Positions 10,572 through 24,444 are shown, numbered from the stretch's first letter. The stretch is DNA of 64,000 nt from Halalkalibacter okhensis (GCF_000787375.1 NZ_JRJU01000005.1:62001-126000), one strand, 5' to 3'. Numbers and translations: made by a program. The notes: a model not told the origin generated them from the sequence alone.

Positions 10572-11864
10572 TTACGCTTTTTTGCTGTTTTCGACAAGAA
10601 ATTCAACAGCTTTTTGGATTTTTAGATCGCCTTTGATTCCTTCAAGTCCACCTTGAGCTGCAAAAATATTTTTAATTTCTTCAACAGAACGTTGGTACAT
10701 TTCTGCCATTTTCTCAATTTCTTTATCCACATCTTCATCTGTAGCTTCAAGATTTTCAGCCGCTGCGATCGCTTCAAGTGTAAGATTTACACGAACACGC
10801 TTCTCTGCGTCTGTTTTAAACTGCTCACGCATTGCATCTTCATCTTGACCTGAGAATTGGAAGTACATTTCAAGGTTCATGCCTTGAGCTTGAAGACGTT
10901 GCTCAAATTCTTGAAGCATACGATCTACTTCAGTTGTAACCATTGCTTCAGGAATATCAATTGTTGCATTATCCGCAGCTTTTTGTACTAATGTATCACG
11001 AACTGCATGCTCAGCTTGATGATCTTTATCTTTTTGTAGCTTGTCTTTTAATTGAGTCTTAAGCTCATCTAACGTTTCTACTTCTTCGTTTGCATCTTTT
11101 GCAAACTCATCATCAAGTGCTGGTAATTCCTTGCGCTTAATGTCATGAATTTTCACTTTAAATGTTGCTGGTTTACCAGCTAGGTTTTCTGCATGATACT
11201 CTTCAGGGAATGATACTTCTACGTCTTTTTCTTCGCCAGATTTTAAACCAACAAGTTGCTCTTCAAAACCTGGGATGAATTGACCAGAACCTACTTCTAA
11301 AGAATAGTTTTCAGCTTGTCCACCTTCAAATGCTTCGCCATCTACGAAACCTTCGAAATCAAATACTGCTGTATCACCGTTTTCGATTGCTCCATCTTCC
11401 ACAACAACTAACTCAGCTTGACGCTCTTGAAGTTGTTTAAGTTCTGCATCAACATCTTCATCTGTTACTGTCGTGTCTTGTTCTTCAACTTCAAGACCTT
11501 TGTACTCGCCAAGTTCTACTTCTGGTTTCACAGTTACTTTTGCTGTAAATACGAGAGTAGCTCCTTTTTCCATTGTTTCAATATCAATTTCAGGACGATC
11601 CACTGGCTCAATTCCAGCTTCTGCAACTGCACCTGCATATGCTTCAGGTAGTAAAATATCAAGAGCATCTTGGTAAAGTGATTCCACACCATATTGCTTC
11701 TCAAATAATGAACGAGGTACTTTCCCTTTACGGAAACCAGGTACATTCACCTTTTTTACAACCTTCTTAAATGCTTGATCAAGTGCTGCGTCAACTTTTT
11801 CAGCTGCTACATCAACTGTTAGGACGCCTTCATTTCCTTCTAATTTTTCCCATTTTGTAGTCAT
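10572..11864 (-). CDS. tig: Trigger factor (ribosome-associated chaperone)
   Basis: Peptidyl-prolyl isomerase and chaperone that binds nascent chains at the ribosome exit. The 430-aa acidic protein has the ribosome-binding loop motif [10 protein letters not shown] near 43-52, an FKBP-type PPIase domain (about 150-245, [14 protein letters not shown] and [11 protein letters not shown]), and a helical C-terminal chaperone domain. GGAGGG precedes the ATG. It is monocistronic, flanked by its own promoter and terminator. Confidence 0.97.
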   Translation of the reverse strand: MTTKWEKLEGNEGVLTVDVAAEKVDAALDQAFKKVVKKVNVPGFRKGKVPRSLFEKQYGVESLYQDALDILLPEAYAGAVAEAGIEPVDRPEIDIETMEKGATLVFTAKVTVKPEVELGEYKGLEVEEQDTTVTDEDVDAELKQLQERQAELVVVEDGAIENGDTAVFDFEGFVDGEAFEGGQAENYSLEVGSGQFIPGFEEQLVGLKSGEEKDVEVSFPEEYHAENLAGKPATFKVKIHDIKRKELPALDDEFAKDANEEVETLDELKTQLKDKLQKDKDHQAEHAVRDTLVQKAADNATIDIPEAMVTTEVDRMLQEFEQRLQAQGMNLEMYFQFSGQDEDAMREQFKTDAEKRVRVNLTLEAIAAAENLEATDEDVDKEIEKMAEMYQRSVEEIKNIFAAQGGLEGIKGDLKIQKAVEFLVENSKKA

Positions 11865-11940
11865 TTACTTTCCCTCCAACTTATACACATCTCGTTTTTT
11901 CAAACGATAGATTTCTTCTATTATCATTGACAACCACTCT

Positions 11941-11968
11941 AGTATAACACAACGTCAGTTCAATTCAA
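11941..11968 (-). promoter_or_regulatory. Candidate sigma-A promoter of tig
   Basis: TTGAAT, 16-nt spacer, then TATACT with the extended TGn element (TGTTATACT) on the minus strand, about 80 nt upstream of the tig ATG. Confidence 0.6.
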
Positions 11969-11988
11969 ATAGTTGATCCAAGCCCAGT

Positions 11989-12966
11989 CTACGTTTCATC
12001 GTTTTGATTAAGGTAACCTGTATCAATTTGATAGACAGACGATTCTATTTCTTTTACTTCTTGAACTTTCTCCATAAATAATGCATGTTTAAATTGATAG
12101 CGCTCTAATAGAATTTCAAGATCTTCATCTAGTCCAATTCGCTCCGCACCACAATAGTGGAAGACATCCCCCCATAATTTAACCTCTTCAGGTTCTGGTA
12201 AGAAGGGATAGAGTGACCATAGATGTGTCCAGCTTAGTTGCTTTGTGATTTCATATAAAAGTGGGTCTGTATGTTCAAGCTCTCCACTTATATAGGTAAG
12301 CAGCCTCTCATGAAAGTCTTGTTGAAGATCACTATTTAAATCTTTTGGTACGATCTGCTTTTCTCGACCCTGTTTCTTAATATGTATCATTTTATCGTAC
12401 TCTTTGTCCTCTAAAGCTTTTATTGCCATGCTTTGCAAAACATAATCACGATCTTTTTTATGTAAAAATTCTACGATTGCGCTTGTCGCATCTTTATGAT
12501 CTAATTCTCTTAAATGCTGAAGCGCTTTAGATTGAAGTTCCAATGAATCAGAATGAAGCATTTCTACTAGCTCTAGCGGAAGTGGTTCATCTTTTGTTTC
12601 AATTTGATTCAACCACTCTTGGTCCCCTACCATTTGTCTACTAAAATGGAGCAATTGGTAAAAAGACTCGGCAAATTGAGAAGGAAATTGGTTTTCAGAC
12701 AAAACAGCATCTAATATGTCCACTACTTCTTGGTATTTGCCTAATTGGACTAGGAGAGAGATATGTACTTGTAAATTTTCGAAATAATCTCCTATGCCCT
12801 CTTTAAGTAAACTATCGGTATGCTCTACAGCCTCTTCTAAGCGCCCTAACTCGACTAAACTTAACATTTTGCCAAATAGGACTTGTGGGTGTTCGGGCTC
12901 ATGTTCTTCTGCGGATAAAAAAAAGTCATAGGCTGCTTGTCCATCTTTATCTTTTAACGCGTCCAT
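11989..12966 (-). CDS. ysoA: TPR/HEAT-like repeat protein YsoA, N-terminus interrupted
   Basis: A 325-aa acidic helical protein from ATG 12966, with tetratricopeptide-type repeats in its first third (for example AAYDFFLSAEEHEPEHPQVL, then LGRLEEAVEHTDSLL and LGKYQEVVDILDAVL). It occupies the ysoA position between tig and leuD. The frame continues upstream of 12966 without a stop to 13045, encoding KKVILYPGLVKRLIEKG, which reads like a genuine N-terminus, but no ATG/GTG/TTG start exists in that frame. A GTG at 13045 with a GAGGCGG ribosome site is one base out of frame, separated by an A9 tract (13019-13027). The molecular role of YsoA is unknown; TPR proteins usually bind other proteins. Confidence 0.85.
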   Translation of the reverse strand: MDALKDKDGQAAYDFFLSAEEHEPEHPQVLFGKMLSLVELGRLEEAVEHTDSLLKEGIGDYFENLQVHISLLVQLGKYQEVVDILDAVLSENQFPSQFAESFYQLLHFSRQMVGDQEWLNQIETKDEPLPLELVEMLHSDSLELQSKALQHLRELDHKDATSAIVEFLHKKDRDYVLQSMAIKALEDKEYDKMIHIKKQGREKQIVPKDLNSDLQQDFHERLLTYISGELEHTDPLLYEITKQLSWTHLWSLYPFLPEPEEVKLWGDVFHYCGAERIGLDEDLEILLERYQFKHALFMEKVQEVKEIESSVYQIDTGYLNQNDET

Positions 12967-13082
12967 CCCTTTTTCAATTAACCGCTTTACGAGTCCAGGG
13001 TAAAGTATTACTTTCTTATTTTTTTTTATGTATTCGTTTATCCACTAGATAACCGCCTCACTCTATATCATGAGTTTACGTG

Positions 13083-13112
13083 AGTTTAAAATGAATCAGA
13101 AACAGTTGTCAA
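13083..13112 (-). promoter_or_regulatory. Candidate sigma-A promoter of ysoA
   Basis: A perfect TTGACA (13107-13112) is followed after 18 nt by TAAACT on the minus strand. Transcription would begin about 30 nt before the GTG at 13045, supporting that GTG, not the internal ATG, as the intended start. Confidence 0.5.
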
Positions 13113-13289
13113 TAATAGTATCCTTTTTAAACTAATGAATTGTCGTTCACGCTATTTCCTAATTTTATCAGTTCCATCCTTTCATTACAATGAATCGCAT
13201 GAAGAAATACGCACAGCGGCCATTTTCTATAGAGGCCGCGCGTGGTCTAAAAGATCACTCATCATTCAAGTATGTATTTTGACCTCTTT

Positions 13290-13334
13290 AAAAAAAGGGC
13301 AACCCTTTCCGCCTTTGGCGTTAGAATTACCCTT
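13290..13334. terminator. Terminator of the ilv-leu operon
   Basis: On the minus strand AAGGGTAA pairs with TTGCCCTT around an inner CGCC/GGCG stem, followed by seven T. It lies a few bases after the leuD stop. Confidence 0.85.
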
Positions 13335-13338
13335 GACC

Positions 13339-13917
13339 TTATGCTTTTTGTTCAAATGCTTTGATTTGATCTTCGTATTTGAGTGTTAACCCAATTTCAT
13401 CCCATCCATTAAGCAGCATCTCTCTCCAATATGGATCAATCTCAAAAGTAGATTCAAATCCGTCTCCACTAATCGTTTGTTTCTCTAAACTAATGCTCAG
13501 CTCAAAAGACTCACTTACCCCTTTTTGCAGGAGTTGTTGAACCTTTTTCTCGTCTAGTCTAATCGGTAGCATGCCGTTTTTCACACAGTTATTATAGAAG
13601 ATATCGGCAAAACTAGGGGCAATGATGACCTTAAATCCATAATCATGAAGTGCCCATGGCGCATGCTCGCGCGAGGAGCCACATCCAAAATTATGTGCGG
13701 CAACCAATATAGTCGCACCTTGATTATGCTCTTGATTTAACTCGAATGAAGGATCTGGGCTACCATCGGCTAAAAAGCGCCAGTCATAAAACAAAAATTG
13801 ACCAAACCCCGTTCTTTCAACACGCTTTAAAAATTGCTTTGGTATAATTTGATCTGTATCTACGTTAACTCTATCCATTGCTGCCACGGTGCCTTGATGT
13901 TTTACAATCGGTTCCAT
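13339..13917 (-). CDS. leuD: 3-isopropylmalate dehydratase small subunit
   Basis: Swivel-domain partner of LeuC; together they isomerise 2- to 3-isopropylmalate in leucine synthesis. The 192-aa protein has [14 protein letters not shown] near the N-terminus and the [13 protein letters not shown] substrate loop (about 73-85). It is the last gene of the operon, 13 nt after leuC, with a terminator directly following. Confidence 0.97.
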   Translation of the reverse strand: MEPIVKHQGTVAAMDRVNVDTDQIIPKQFLKRVERTGFGQFLFYDWRFLADGSPDPSFELNQEHNQGATILVAAHNFGCGSSREHAPWALHDYGFKVIIAPSFADIFYNNCVKNGMLPIRLDEKKVQQLLQKGVSESFELSISLEKQTISGDGFESTFEIDPYWREMLLNGWDEIGLTLKYEDQIKAFEQKA

Positions 13918-13930
13918 AGTTGTCCCTCCC

Positions 13931-15349
13931 TTACTGCGTTACTTGTTGTTTTTTCCATTCACGTACATCAACGAAATGTCCAGCTATTGCTGCAGCTGCT
14001 GCCATTTCAGGACTAACTAAGTGCGTACGTGCTCCTTTTCCTTGACGCCCTTCAAAATTTCGGTTAGACGTTGAAGCACAACGCTCCCCTTCTGGAACAA
14101 CATCTGGGTTCATACTTAAGCACATGCTACAGCCGGAGCTACGCCACTGGAAACCTGCTTCGGTAAAAATTTGATCTAATCCTTCCTCTTCAGCTCGCTG
14201 CTTTACTTTTTGCGATCCTGGAACAACAAGGGCTCGGACATGTCCTGCTACTTTTTTCCCTTTAACAACACTTGCTGCAGCTCTCAGGTCACTTAAACGT
14301 GAGTTCGTACAGGATCCAATAAATACATGTTGGATTTCAATTTCTGAAATGGGTGTACCTGGAGTTAGTTCCATGTATGTTAGTGCTTGTTGTATCGCAC
14401 GTCGATCCGTTTCTGTCTTCCCATCGGATGGAGAAGGGACCATTTTTGATACACCAACCCCTTGCGAAGGATTTGTTCCCCATGTGACCATTGGTTCAAT
14501 TTCAGAAGCATCTATCGTTACGACACGATCATACGTAGCATTTTCATCTGTCGCTAATTGCTTCCATTGTTCTACTAACTCATCAAAAGCGATGCCAGTT
14601 GGAATGTACTGTCGACCTTGTAAATAGTCAAATGTCACCTGATCTGGACTGATCAAACCAGCTTTTGCCCCTGCTTCAATGGACATATTACAAATTGTCA
14701 TTCGTTCTTCCATCGTCATTCCACGAATGGCATCACCTGTAAATTCAATGACAGATCCAGTACCAACGTCCACTCCAAATTTAGCAATAATCGCTAGAAT
14801 TACATCTTTTGCTGATAACTCTGAGGATAATTTTCCCGTTACGCGAACCTCTAGTGTTTTCGGACGTGATTGCCATAATGTTTGAGTCGCTAGAACATGT
14901 TCTACTTCACTCGTTCCAATTCCAAAAGCTAGTGCTCCAAATGCACCATGTGTTGACGTATGACTATCTCCACAAACAATGGTTTTTCCAGGCTGCGTTA
15001 GTCCAAGTTCTGGCCCAATGACATGAACAATTCCATTTTCAGGATGATCTAAATCAGCTAGATCAACCCCGAATTCCTTGCAGTTAGCCTCAAGTGTTTC
15101 CATTTGAGTTCTTGCAATTTGGTCGGTTATATCATAGCGATTTACCGTCGGGACATTATGATCCATGGTTGCAAAGGTTAAATCAGGTCGTCGAACTTTT
15201 CGATTAGCTAATCTTAACCCTTCAAATGCTTGAGGGGATGTCACTTCATGAACCATGTGCAAATCGATATAGAGGAGACTTGGCTTACCTTCTTCTTGTA
15301 TTACTTCATGCGCTTCCCAAATTTTCTCAATAATCGTTTTAGGTGCCAT
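13931..15349 (-). CDS. leuC: 3-isopropylmalate dehydratase large subunit
   Basis: [4Fe-4S] aconitase-family subunit. The 472-aa protein carries [24 protein letters not shown] and the CSMC pair ([13 protein letters not shown]) that supply the cluster cysteines. AGGAGGAG precedes the ATG. It is separated from leuB by 137 nt, the largest gap inside leuABCD, which contains a folded element (15389-15468). Confidence 0.97.
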   Translation of the reverse strand: MAPKTIIEKIWEAHEVIQEEGKPSLLYIDLHMVHEVTSPQAFEGLRLANRKVRRPDLTFATMDHNVPTVNRYDITDQIARTQMETLEANCKEFGVDLADLDHPENGIVHVIGPELGLTQPGKTIVCGDSHTSTHGAFGALAFGIGTSEVEHVLATQTLWQSRPKTLEVRVTGKLSSELSAKDVILAIIAKFGVDVGTGSVIEFTGDAIRGMTMEERMTICNMSIEAGAKAGLISPDQVTFDYLQGRQYIPTGIAFDELVEQWKQLATDENATYDRVVTIDASEIEPMVTWGTNPSQGVGVSKMVPSPSDGKTETDRRAIQQALTYMELTPGTPISEIEIQHVFIGSCTNSRLSDLRAAASVVKGKKVAGHVRALVVPGSQKVKQRAEEEGLDQIFTEAGFQWRSSGCSMCLSMNPDVVPEGERCASTSNRNFEGRQGKGARTHLVSPEMAAAAAIAGHFVDVREWKKQQVTQ

Positions 15350-15388
15350 ATTCGCTCCTCCTTTTACTATTTTAATAGACTAATAAGA

Positions 15389-15468
15389 GATGACACCGGA
15401 AGCTTTCCCTCTACTCACTAGATTGACTAGTAAACTAAAGATACCGGCTTTTGCTTCCTTTAGTCATC
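15389..15468. promoter_or_regulatory. Structured leuB-leuC intercistronic element
   Basis: GATGAC (15389-15394) and GGAAGC (15398-15403) pair with GCTTCC (15453-15458) and GTCATC (15463-15468), with an ACTAG/CTAGT pair inside. The stem would form in the polycistronic mRNA. There is no T-run, so it resembles an mRNA processing or stabilising hairpin more than a terminator. Confidence 0.45.
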
Positions 15469-15486
15469 CCTTTATGAATTTATTTT

Positions 15487-16578
15487 TTATGAGATGACGG
15501 CTTTTTTGGTTAAAGCATCAATTACTTGATTTGTCATTTCTTCCGTTGATAAAGCTTTGCTAGCATCATTTGTTAGATCCGCTGTTCGGTGGCCTGCTTC
15601 AAGCACATCATTAATTGCTTCAGCCAATGCATCCGCCTCATCAGTCATTTCAAATGCGTACGTGAGCATCATAACAACTGAAGATAATGTTGCTAATGGA
15701 TTGGCAACCCCTTTTCCTGCTATATCAGGAGCAGAACCATGAATAGGCTCAAAAAGACCTGGACCATCTTGACTTAAACTAGCAGATGGCAGCATTCCTA
15801 GTGATCCTGTAATCATCGATGCCTCGTCACTTAAAATATCACCAAACATATTTTCTGTAACGATGACATCAAATTGCCTTGGATTACGAACCAATTGCAT
15901 TGCCGCATTATCAACGAGCATATGACTATACTCAATATCAGGATAATCCTGTGCCACTTCGTCAACGACTTCTCTCCACAAGCGACTTGATTCTAGTACA
16001 TTTGCTTTATCCACTGACGTTAGAGTGCCACCGCGAATCTTAGCAAACTCAAAGCCTTTGCGCACAATGCGCTCGATTTCTTTTCTTGAATAGACAAGGG
16101 TATCAACAGCTAGTTGCTCTTTTCCTTCACCACGGCGTTCACGCGGCTCACCAAAGTACAAACCACCCGTCAACTCTCTAACAATCACAAGATCCACACC
16201 TTGAATGATGTCATCTTTCAGTGGTGAAGCATCAGCGAGAGCATCATAAATGGTAACGGGACGCAGATTGGCAAAAAGATCAAGCTCTTTCCTAAGACCT
16301 AGTAATCCTTTTTCCGGACGCTGATCCCCAGGAAGCGTATCCCATTTAGGTCCCCCCACTGCACCAAGTAACACCGCATCACTTTGTTTACAAACTGATA
16401 ACGTCTCAGCCGGAAGAGGTGTCCCAGATTTATCTATCGCTACTCCCCCAAGATCAGCAAATGTAAATTCAAACTGATGTTGATACATTTTGCCAATTTC
16501 AGAAAGAACCTTTGTAGCAGCTTCACAAACTTCTGGCCCGATTCCATCCCCTGGGAGAATCGCAATGTGTTTCTTCAT
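15487..16578 (-). CDS. leuB: 3-isopropylmalate dehydrogenase
   Basis: NAD-dependent oxidative decarboxylation of 3-isopropylmalate to 2-oxoisocaproate. The 363-aa protein starts KKHIAILPGDGIGPEV and contains RELTGGLYFGEPRERR, the metal-binding DNAAMQLV and NMFGDILSDEAS, and GSAPDIAGKG. AAGGGAGGG precedes the ATG. It lies 13 nt downstream of leuA. Confidence 0.97.
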   Translation of the reverse strand: MKKHIAILPGDGIGPEVCEAATKVLSEIGKMYQHQFEFTFADLGGVAIDKSGTPLPAETLSVCKQSDAVLLGAVGGPKWDTLPGDQRPEKGLLGLRKELDLFANLRPVTIYDALADASPLKDDIIQGVDLVIVRELTGGLYFGEPRERRGEGKEQLAVDTLVYSRKEIERIVRKGFEFAKIRGGTLTSVDKANVLESSRLWREVVDEVAQDYPDIEYSHMLVDNAAMQLVRNPRQFDVIVTENMFGDILSDEASMITGSLGMLPSASLSQDGPGLFEPIHGSAPDIAGKGVANPLATLSSVVMMLTYAFEMTDEADALAEAINDVLEAGHRTADLTNDASKALSTEEMTNQVIDALTKKAVIS

Positions 16579-16591
16579 GAATAGCCCTCCC

Positions 16592-19190
<2,599 letters not shown>

Positions 19191-19206
19191 TTATGAATTC
19201 ACTAAT

Positions 19207-19728
19207 TTAATTGATGAGTGTTAATCGATATGGATCATGTGTTGGCTTTTTCGTACTGCGATTAAATGCTGTAATACCCGTACGAGCAATTTCTTTGATT
19301 CCATAAGGGCGAAGCAAATCAATAAATGCTTCTACCTTCGTGTGATCACCTGTAATTTGAATCGTCATTGATTCTCGACCAACATCGATGATCGTTGCTC
19401 TAAATGGGTTGACAAGTGCAGCTACTTCTCCACGTTGCTGTGGTGTAGCGACAATTTTTACTAGAGCTAATTCACGAGCAACAATCGACTCATCGGTTAT
19501 ATCTTTTACTTTTAGTACGTCAACTTGTTTGTTTAATTGCTTAATAACTTGCTCAACATTTTCCATGCTGTCAGCTGCAACGACAAATGTCATTCTTGAA
19601 ATGGATGGGTTTTCTGTTACACCCACTGTAATACTCTCGATATTGTAATGCCTTCGAGCAAACAGACCAGTGATCCTGTTCAGCACACCTGAAGTGTTAT
19701 TTACAAGTGCTGTGATCGTACGTTTCAT
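19207..19728 (-). CDS. ilvN: Acetolactate synthase small (regulatory) subunit
   Basis: Regulatory partner of IlvB that gives valine feedback inhibition. The 173-aa protein has an N-terminal ACT domain ([24 protein letters not shown]) and the C-terminal ALS_ss_C region. Its ATG overlaps the ilvB stop by 4 nt (ATGA), typical of subunits made in a fixed ratio. Called ilvH in the older B. subtilis naming. Confidence 0.96.
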   Translation of the reverse strand: MKRTITALVNNTSGVLNRITGLFARRHYNIESITVGVTENPSISRMTFVVAADSMENVEQVIKQLNKQVDVLKVKDITDESIVARELALVKIVATPQQRGEVAALVNPFRATIIDVGRESMTIQITGDHTKVEAFIDLLRPYGIKEIARTGITAFNRSTKKPTHDPYRLTLIN

Positions 19729-21452
19729 TGTGGCTTAACCCCCTCCATTTGATGTTGCCCTTTCCCTGGCGCGATCATTGGATAGACATTTTCTTCTTTT
19801 GCTACACGTACATCCACAAGCACCGGTCCGGGATGAGCCATCATTTCTTCTAAAGCTCCCTTCAGATCAGAAAGGTGATCAACCCGCATTCCTTTAATGT
19901 CATATGCTTCTGCAAGTTTGACGAAATTTGGTTGGATCGGGAACAATGAGTTAGAATAGCGCTCTCCATGAAATAGCTGCTGCCATTGCCTTACCATCCC
20001 TAGAGATGCATTGTTTACAATAACAATTTTTACTGGCATATTTAACTCTTGTAAAATCGACATTTCCTGCGCTGTCATCTGGAAACCCGCATCACCTATC
20101 ACTGCAATAACAGGTGTTTTCGGCTCTGCAAATTGTGCTCCAATTGCTGCCGGGAAACCAAATCCCATTGTTCCTAGACCACCCGAGGTTACCCAGCGAT
20201 TCGGCTTATTGAACCGATAAAATTGCGCTGACCACATTTGATGTTGACCAACATCTGTTGTAACAATTGCTTCTCCATTTGTTACTTCATGAATCAACTC
20301 AATTAAATGTTGAGGTTTAATGACTTCCCCATCTTCTTTGTACCAAAGTGGATAATCCGTTTTTCTTTGTTGCTGAATCTCAAGCCATTCTTTCGTATCA
20401 CCAGGTGTGCCTTCTTCATCCAGCAGCATTTGCAATGCTTGCTTCGCGTCTCCAACTACAGGAATTTCCGTTTTGATGTTTTTTCCAATTTCTGCTGGAT
20501 CAATATCAATGTGAACGACACGAGCATTTGGTGCAAAGTAAGCAAGATTCCCTGTTAATCGATCATCAAATCTCGCCCCGATGCTAATAAGTAAATCAGA
20601 TTCATAGATTGCCATATTAGCGGTATAGGTTCCGTGCATCCCAGCCATGCCAAGACATAATGAGTGGTCTCCAGGGAAACTCCCTAGACCAAGCAGCGTA
20701 TTTACTACAGGGATTTTTGTTTTTTCGACATATTCAAATAATTCACTCGACGCCCTCCCGTGTAGAACTCCCGCTCCAGCTAAAATAACAGGCTTCTTTG
20801 CTTCCGTTACGGCATCAACTACTTTACGAATTTGCAGACGATTTGGAACAACCGTTGGCTGATATCCAGGAATATTCACTTCCTTGCTATAATCGAACAT
20901 CCCAGTTGCTAGTGAGACATCTTTTGGTAAATCAATTAATACAGGACCAGGACGGCCTGTTGTCGCAATATGGAAAGCTTCTTTAATGATTCTCGGAAAT
21001 TCTTCTACCGATCGAACTTGGTAGTTATGCTTTGTAATTGGCATCGTAATCCCGATCATATCCGCTTCCTGAAAAGCATCTGTCCCGATAACTGTTGTTG
21101 CTACTTGACCAGTAATAACGACAAGCGGCAAAGAATCAATCATCGCATCGGCTATTCCTGTCACTACGTTTGTTGCTCCAGGTCCAGAGGTGACAATACA
21201 GACACCTGGTTTGCCCGATACTCTTGCATATCCTTCAGCAGCATGAATGGCTCCTTGTTCATGCCTCGCTAGAACGTGATGAATACCTGTTTTATATATT
21301 TCATCATACGTAGGTAAGATCGCTCCCCCTGGATAACCAAAGATGACATCAACATCCTCTTTTGCCAAAGCTTCCATTAACATACTTGAACCAGAAAGTT
21401 GTTTCGGTTCTTCACTTGTTTGTTGTTCTTTCTTTTTCACGTTCGTACTCAT
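19725..21452 (-). CDS. ilvB: Acetolactate synthase large subunit
   Basis: Thiamine-diphosphate and FAD enzyme forming acetolactate and acetohydroxybutyrate. The 575-aa protein contains [15 protein letters not shown] (about 37-51), the central FAD-type domain and the TPP motif [29 protein letters not shown] at its C-terminal third. AAGGAGG lies 8 nt before the ATG. It is the first gene behind the T-box leader. Confidence 0.97.
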   Translation of the reverse strand: MSTNVKKKEQQTSEEPKQLSGSSMLMEALAKEDVDVIFGYPGGAILPTYDEIYKTGIHHVLARHEQGAIHAAEGYARVSGKPGVCIVTSGPGATNVVTGIADAMIDSLPLVVITGQVATTVIGTDAFQEADMIGITMPITKHNYQVRSVEEFPRIIKEAFHIATTGRPGPVLIDLPKDVSLATGMFDYSKEVNIPGYQPTVVPNRLQIRKVVDAVTEAKKPVILAGAGVLHGRASSELFEYVEKTKIPVVNTLLGLGSFPGDHSLCLGMAGMHGTYTANMAIYESDLLISIGARFDDRLTGNLAYFAPNARVVHIDIDPAEIGKNIKTEIPVVGDAKQALQMLLDEEGTPGDTKEWLEIQQQRKTDYPLWYKEDGEVIKPQHLIELIHEVTNGEAIVTTDVGQHQMWSAQFYRFNKPNRWVTSGGLGTMGFGFPAAIGAQFAEPKTPVIAVIGDAGFQMTAQEMSILQELNMPVKIVIVNNASLGMVRQWQQLFHGERYSNSLFPIQPNFVKLAEAYDIKGMRVDHLSDLKGALEEMMAHPGPVLVDVRVAKEENVYPMIAPGKGQHQMEGVKPQ

Positions 21453-21536
21453 GTTTCATGCCTCCTTACAAAGATTCTCTCGAAAACAACCCCAACATCT
21501 TAACAATACAAAGTGAACAACGAAAAAATGTAAAAT

Positions 21537-21825
21537 AAAAAAATCTTTCCACCCCATATAAGCTATTAACTCATAGCTAGAAGGGGCGAAAAGATTTTCT
21601 TTCCACGGTACCACCCTTATTCATTAAACAGATTCTCATCTATTTAATCTTAATTGTTTTAATAACGAGTGCTGTGTACACCCGACCAATCTTAATAGAA
21701 TAAGTCGTTCAGATTGGTACTCTGAGGCGAGCTTCGTCAATAGCAACAACACCGCATCTCAGCACCACGGCTCTCTGTTGAAGTTGCAACATTGAGTACT
21801 TTTCCTCTTCTTCGTTTTGAATTAT
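21537..21825 (-). promoter_or_regulatory. T-box leader of ilvBNC-leuABCD (leucine, CUC specifier)
   Basis: Read on the minus strand, the leader holds the T-box sequence AAGGGTGGTACCGTGG (around 21603-21620) and a terminator hairpin (AAATCTTTTCGCCCC.. pairing with ..GGGGTGGAAAGATTT, about 21537-21598) ending in seven T. Upstream, AGAGAGCCGTGGTGCTGAGA resembles the stem I apical region, and GACGAAGCTCGCCTCAGAG contains CTC in the place of the specifier codon after GAA, pointing to tRNA-Leu(GAG). Uncharged tRNA-Leu would favour readthrough. The leader begins right at the ilvD stop, so it may be fed both by its own promoter and by readthrough from ilvED. Confidence 0.9.
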
Positions 21826-23492
21826 TAGATTTTCATAACTCCACCAGTATTGGCTGAAGTAACTAATTTTGCATATCTAGCAAGATAACCCTTTTTCACT
21901 TTTGGCTCAGGCTCAACCCAACCTTCTTTGCGCTTCGCATGTTCTTCGTCTGATACTAACCATTCAATCGTTCGACTCGGTAGATCAATTCGAATGCGAT
22001 CTCCATTTTCAACGAAAGCGATTGGCCCGCCATCTGCTGCTTCTGGAGAAATATGACCGATGGAGATACCTCTTGATGCTCCCGAGAAACGTCCGTCGGT
22101 AATTAAGGCAACTTTTGTACCGAGACCTCTACCAGCAATTGCTGACGTTGGTGCTAGCATCTCAGGCATTCCAGGTCCGCCTTTTGGTCCTTCGTATCGA
22201 ATGACAACGACATGACCTTCACGAACAAGCCCTTCATCAATTCCTTTTTGAGCCTCTTCTTGAGAGTTGAAAACAATCGCTTCACCATCAAAAACTTTAA
22301 TCGACGGATCGACTGCCCCTACTTTAATAACCGCTCCATCTGGTGCAATGTTTCCGTATAATACCGAAAGACCACCAACTGGGCTATATGGATTGTTTTT
22401 ACGACGAATAACATCATCATTCGTAATTTCTGCATCTTTTACATTATCATATAAGCTTTTACCAGTAATCGTAATTCGATCTGGGTGAATGGCTCCCTCG
22501 ATGTTACAAAGCTCTTTAATGATTGCACTTACTCCTCCTGCATGATGTACATCATCCATGGAATAATCTGATGCAGGGCTAATTTTTGATAAATAAGGAA
22601 CTCGTTCAGCCACTTTATTAATTCGATTCAGATCGTAATCAATTTCTGCTTCGTTCGCTATTGCTAACGTATGAAGAACGGTATTTGTAGAGCCTCCCAT
22701 TGCCATATCAAGTGCAAATGCATCGTCAATCGTTTCTTCTGTAACAATATCTCGAGGTCTAATATCTTTTTCAATTAAGTTCATTAAATGTTTAGCCGCA
22801 TCCTTAATCAATTGGTGGCGGTCATTAGACGTAGCAACAATTGTTCCATTTCCAGGTAAGGCAAGCCCAAGCATTTCCATTAATGAGTTCATTGAGTTAG
22901 CTGTAAACATTCCGGAACAGGACCCACATGTTGGACATGCTGTTTGTTCGATTTCAAGTAACTCTTCTCTTGTCATATTACCTGACGCAAATGCGCCTAC
23001 ACCTTCAAAAACAGATACTAATGATAAGTTCTGCCCATCTTTTGTTTTACCAGCTTCCATTGGACCACCTGATACAAATACGGATGGGACATTTGTTCTT
23101 ACAGATGCCATTAACATCCCTGGAGTGATCTTGTCACAGTTTGGAATATAAAAAACTCCATCAAACCAGTGAGCATTAATGACCGTCTCTGCTGCGTCAC
23201 AAATAATTTCGCGACTTGGGAGCGAATATCTCATGCCGATGTGCCCCATAGCAATTCCATCATCTACCCCGATTGTATTAAATTCAAATGGAATGCCTCC
23301 TGCTTCACGAATTGCTTGTTTTGCTACTTCTGCAAATTTGTTTAAGTGCATATGTCCTGGAATGATGTCGATGTATGAGTTACATACGCCAATGAATGGT
23401 TTATCCATCTCATCTTCTTTTACCCCAGCTGCTCGAAGTAAACTTCGATGAGGCGCACGATCAATCCCCTTTTTAATCATATTACTTCTCAT
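21825..23492 (-). CDS. ilvD: Dihydroxy-acid dehydratase
   Basis: Fe-S enzyme dehydrating dihydroxy acids to branched 2-oxo acids, third common step. The 555-aa protein has [10 protein letters not shown] and [17 protein letters not shown], the cluster-binding motifs, and the C-terminal [27 protein letters not shown] precedes the ATG. It lies upstream of the T-box, so it escapes leucine T-box control unless transcribed from within. Confidence 0.97.
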   Translation of the reverse strand: MRSNMIKKGIDRAPHRSLLRAAGVKEDEMDKPFIGVCNSYIDIIPGHMHLNKFAEVAKQAIREAGGIPFEFNTIGVDDGIAMGHIGMRYSLPSREIICDAAETVINAHWFDGVFYIPNCDKITPGMLMASVRTNVPSVFVSGGPMEAGKTKDGQNLSLVSVFEGVGAFASGNMTREELLEIEQTACPTCGSCSGMFTANSMNSLMEMLGLALPGNGTIVATSNDRHQLIKDAAKHLMNLIEKDIRPRDIVTEETIDDAFALDMAMGGSTNTVLHTLAIANEAEIDYDLNRINKVAERVPYLSKISPASDYSMDDVHHAGGVSAIIKELCNIEGAIHPDRITITGKSLYDNVKDAEITNDDVIRRKNNPYSPVGGLSVLYGNIAPDGAVIKVGAVDPSIKVFDGEAIVFNSQEEAQKGIDEGLVREGHVVVIRYEGPKGGPGMPEMLAPTSAIAGRGLGTKVALITDGRFSGASRGISIGHISPEAADGGPIAFVENGDRIRIDLPSRTIEWLVSDEEHAKRKEGWVEPEPKVKKGYLARYAKLVTSANTGGVMKI

Positions 23493-23550
23493 TACTACCC
23501 GCTCCCTATTTCAATCAATGTATCTATCGCTCAGCTCTCCTATGCTTAAC

Positions 23551-24444
23551 TTATCTCAAGGTTTCGGAATAAACCTTTTCTCCCTCTATTACCACTCTTT
23601 CTCTAAATGCTTCTAATAATTTCTTTGTTTCTTCTCCTGGCTTTCCTTCACCAATAACTCGACCATCTACTTTAACAACTGCGATCACTTCTGCTGCTGT
23701 CCCTGTCAAAAACACTTCATCAGCGACATACACATCATGTCTAGTAAATGGTTCCTCTTTAACTGTATACCCTAGGTCTTTCGCAAACTCTATAATGGCA
23801 TTTCTCGTTATCCCTTCAAGAGCTCCTACGTAACCTGGAGGTGTTATCAACTCTGTTCCTTTAACAATGAAAACATTATCAGCTGAACCTTCAGCTACAT
23901 AACCTTGATCGTTAAGCATTAGGGCTTCACTTACACCAGCCAAACTTGCTTCTATTTTGACAAGAATATTATTCAAATAGTTCAGAGATTTCACTTTAGG
24001 ACTTAAGACATCTGGGCGATTTCGGCGAGTTGCCACTGTAACAATTTCTAATCCAGATTCATATAATTCCTTTGGGAAGAGGGCTAACTCTTCAGCGATT
24101 ATAATCACTTGAGGTGCCGCACATGATGCAGGATCAAGTCCTAAGTTTCCTACTCCCCTTGAAATAACAAGTCGAATGTATGCATTACTTAATTGATTCT
24201 TCTGTAATGTTTTAACGACTAATTGTTTCATTTCTTCTTTCGAATGCGGAATGGAAAGCATAATTGACTTTGCAGAGTTGTATAGTCTGTCAAGATGCTC
24301 TTGCAGCCTAAAAACATTCCCCTCATATACACGAATGCCCTCAAAGACACCATCGCCATATAAAAAACCGTGATCATATACTGAAATCTTTGCTTCGTGT
24401 TTTCGAACGAAGTCTCCGTTTAGATAAATCCATTGCTCACTCAT
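23551..24444 (-). CDS. ilvE: Branched-chain amino acid aminotransferase
   Basis: PLP enzyme (fold type IV) that aminates branched 2-oxo acids with glutamate. The 297-aa protein has YDHGFLYGDGVFEGIRVY (about 23-40), the Schiff-base Lys152 in SPKVKSLNYLNN, and EVFLTGTAAEV near 240. CGAGGAGA lies 9 nt before the ATG. D-amino-acid aminotransferases share this fold, but size and operon context favour IlvE. First gene of the ilvED transcript, 58 nt upstream of ilvD. Confidence 0.93.
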   Translation of the reverse strand: MSEQWIYLNGDFVRKHEAKISVYDHGFLYGDGVFEGIRVYEGNVFRLQEHLDRLYNSAKSIMLSIPHSKEEMKQLVVKTLQKNQLSNAYIRLVISRGVGNLGLDPASCAAPQVIIIAEELALFPKELYESGLEIVTVATRRNRPDVLSPKVKSLNYLNNILVKIEASLAGVSEALMLNDQGYVAEGSADNVFIVKGTELITPPGYVGALEGITRNAIIEFAKDLGYTVKEEPFTRHDVYVADEVFLTGTAAEVIAVVKVDGRVIGEGKPGEETKKLLEAFRERVVIEGEKVYSETLR

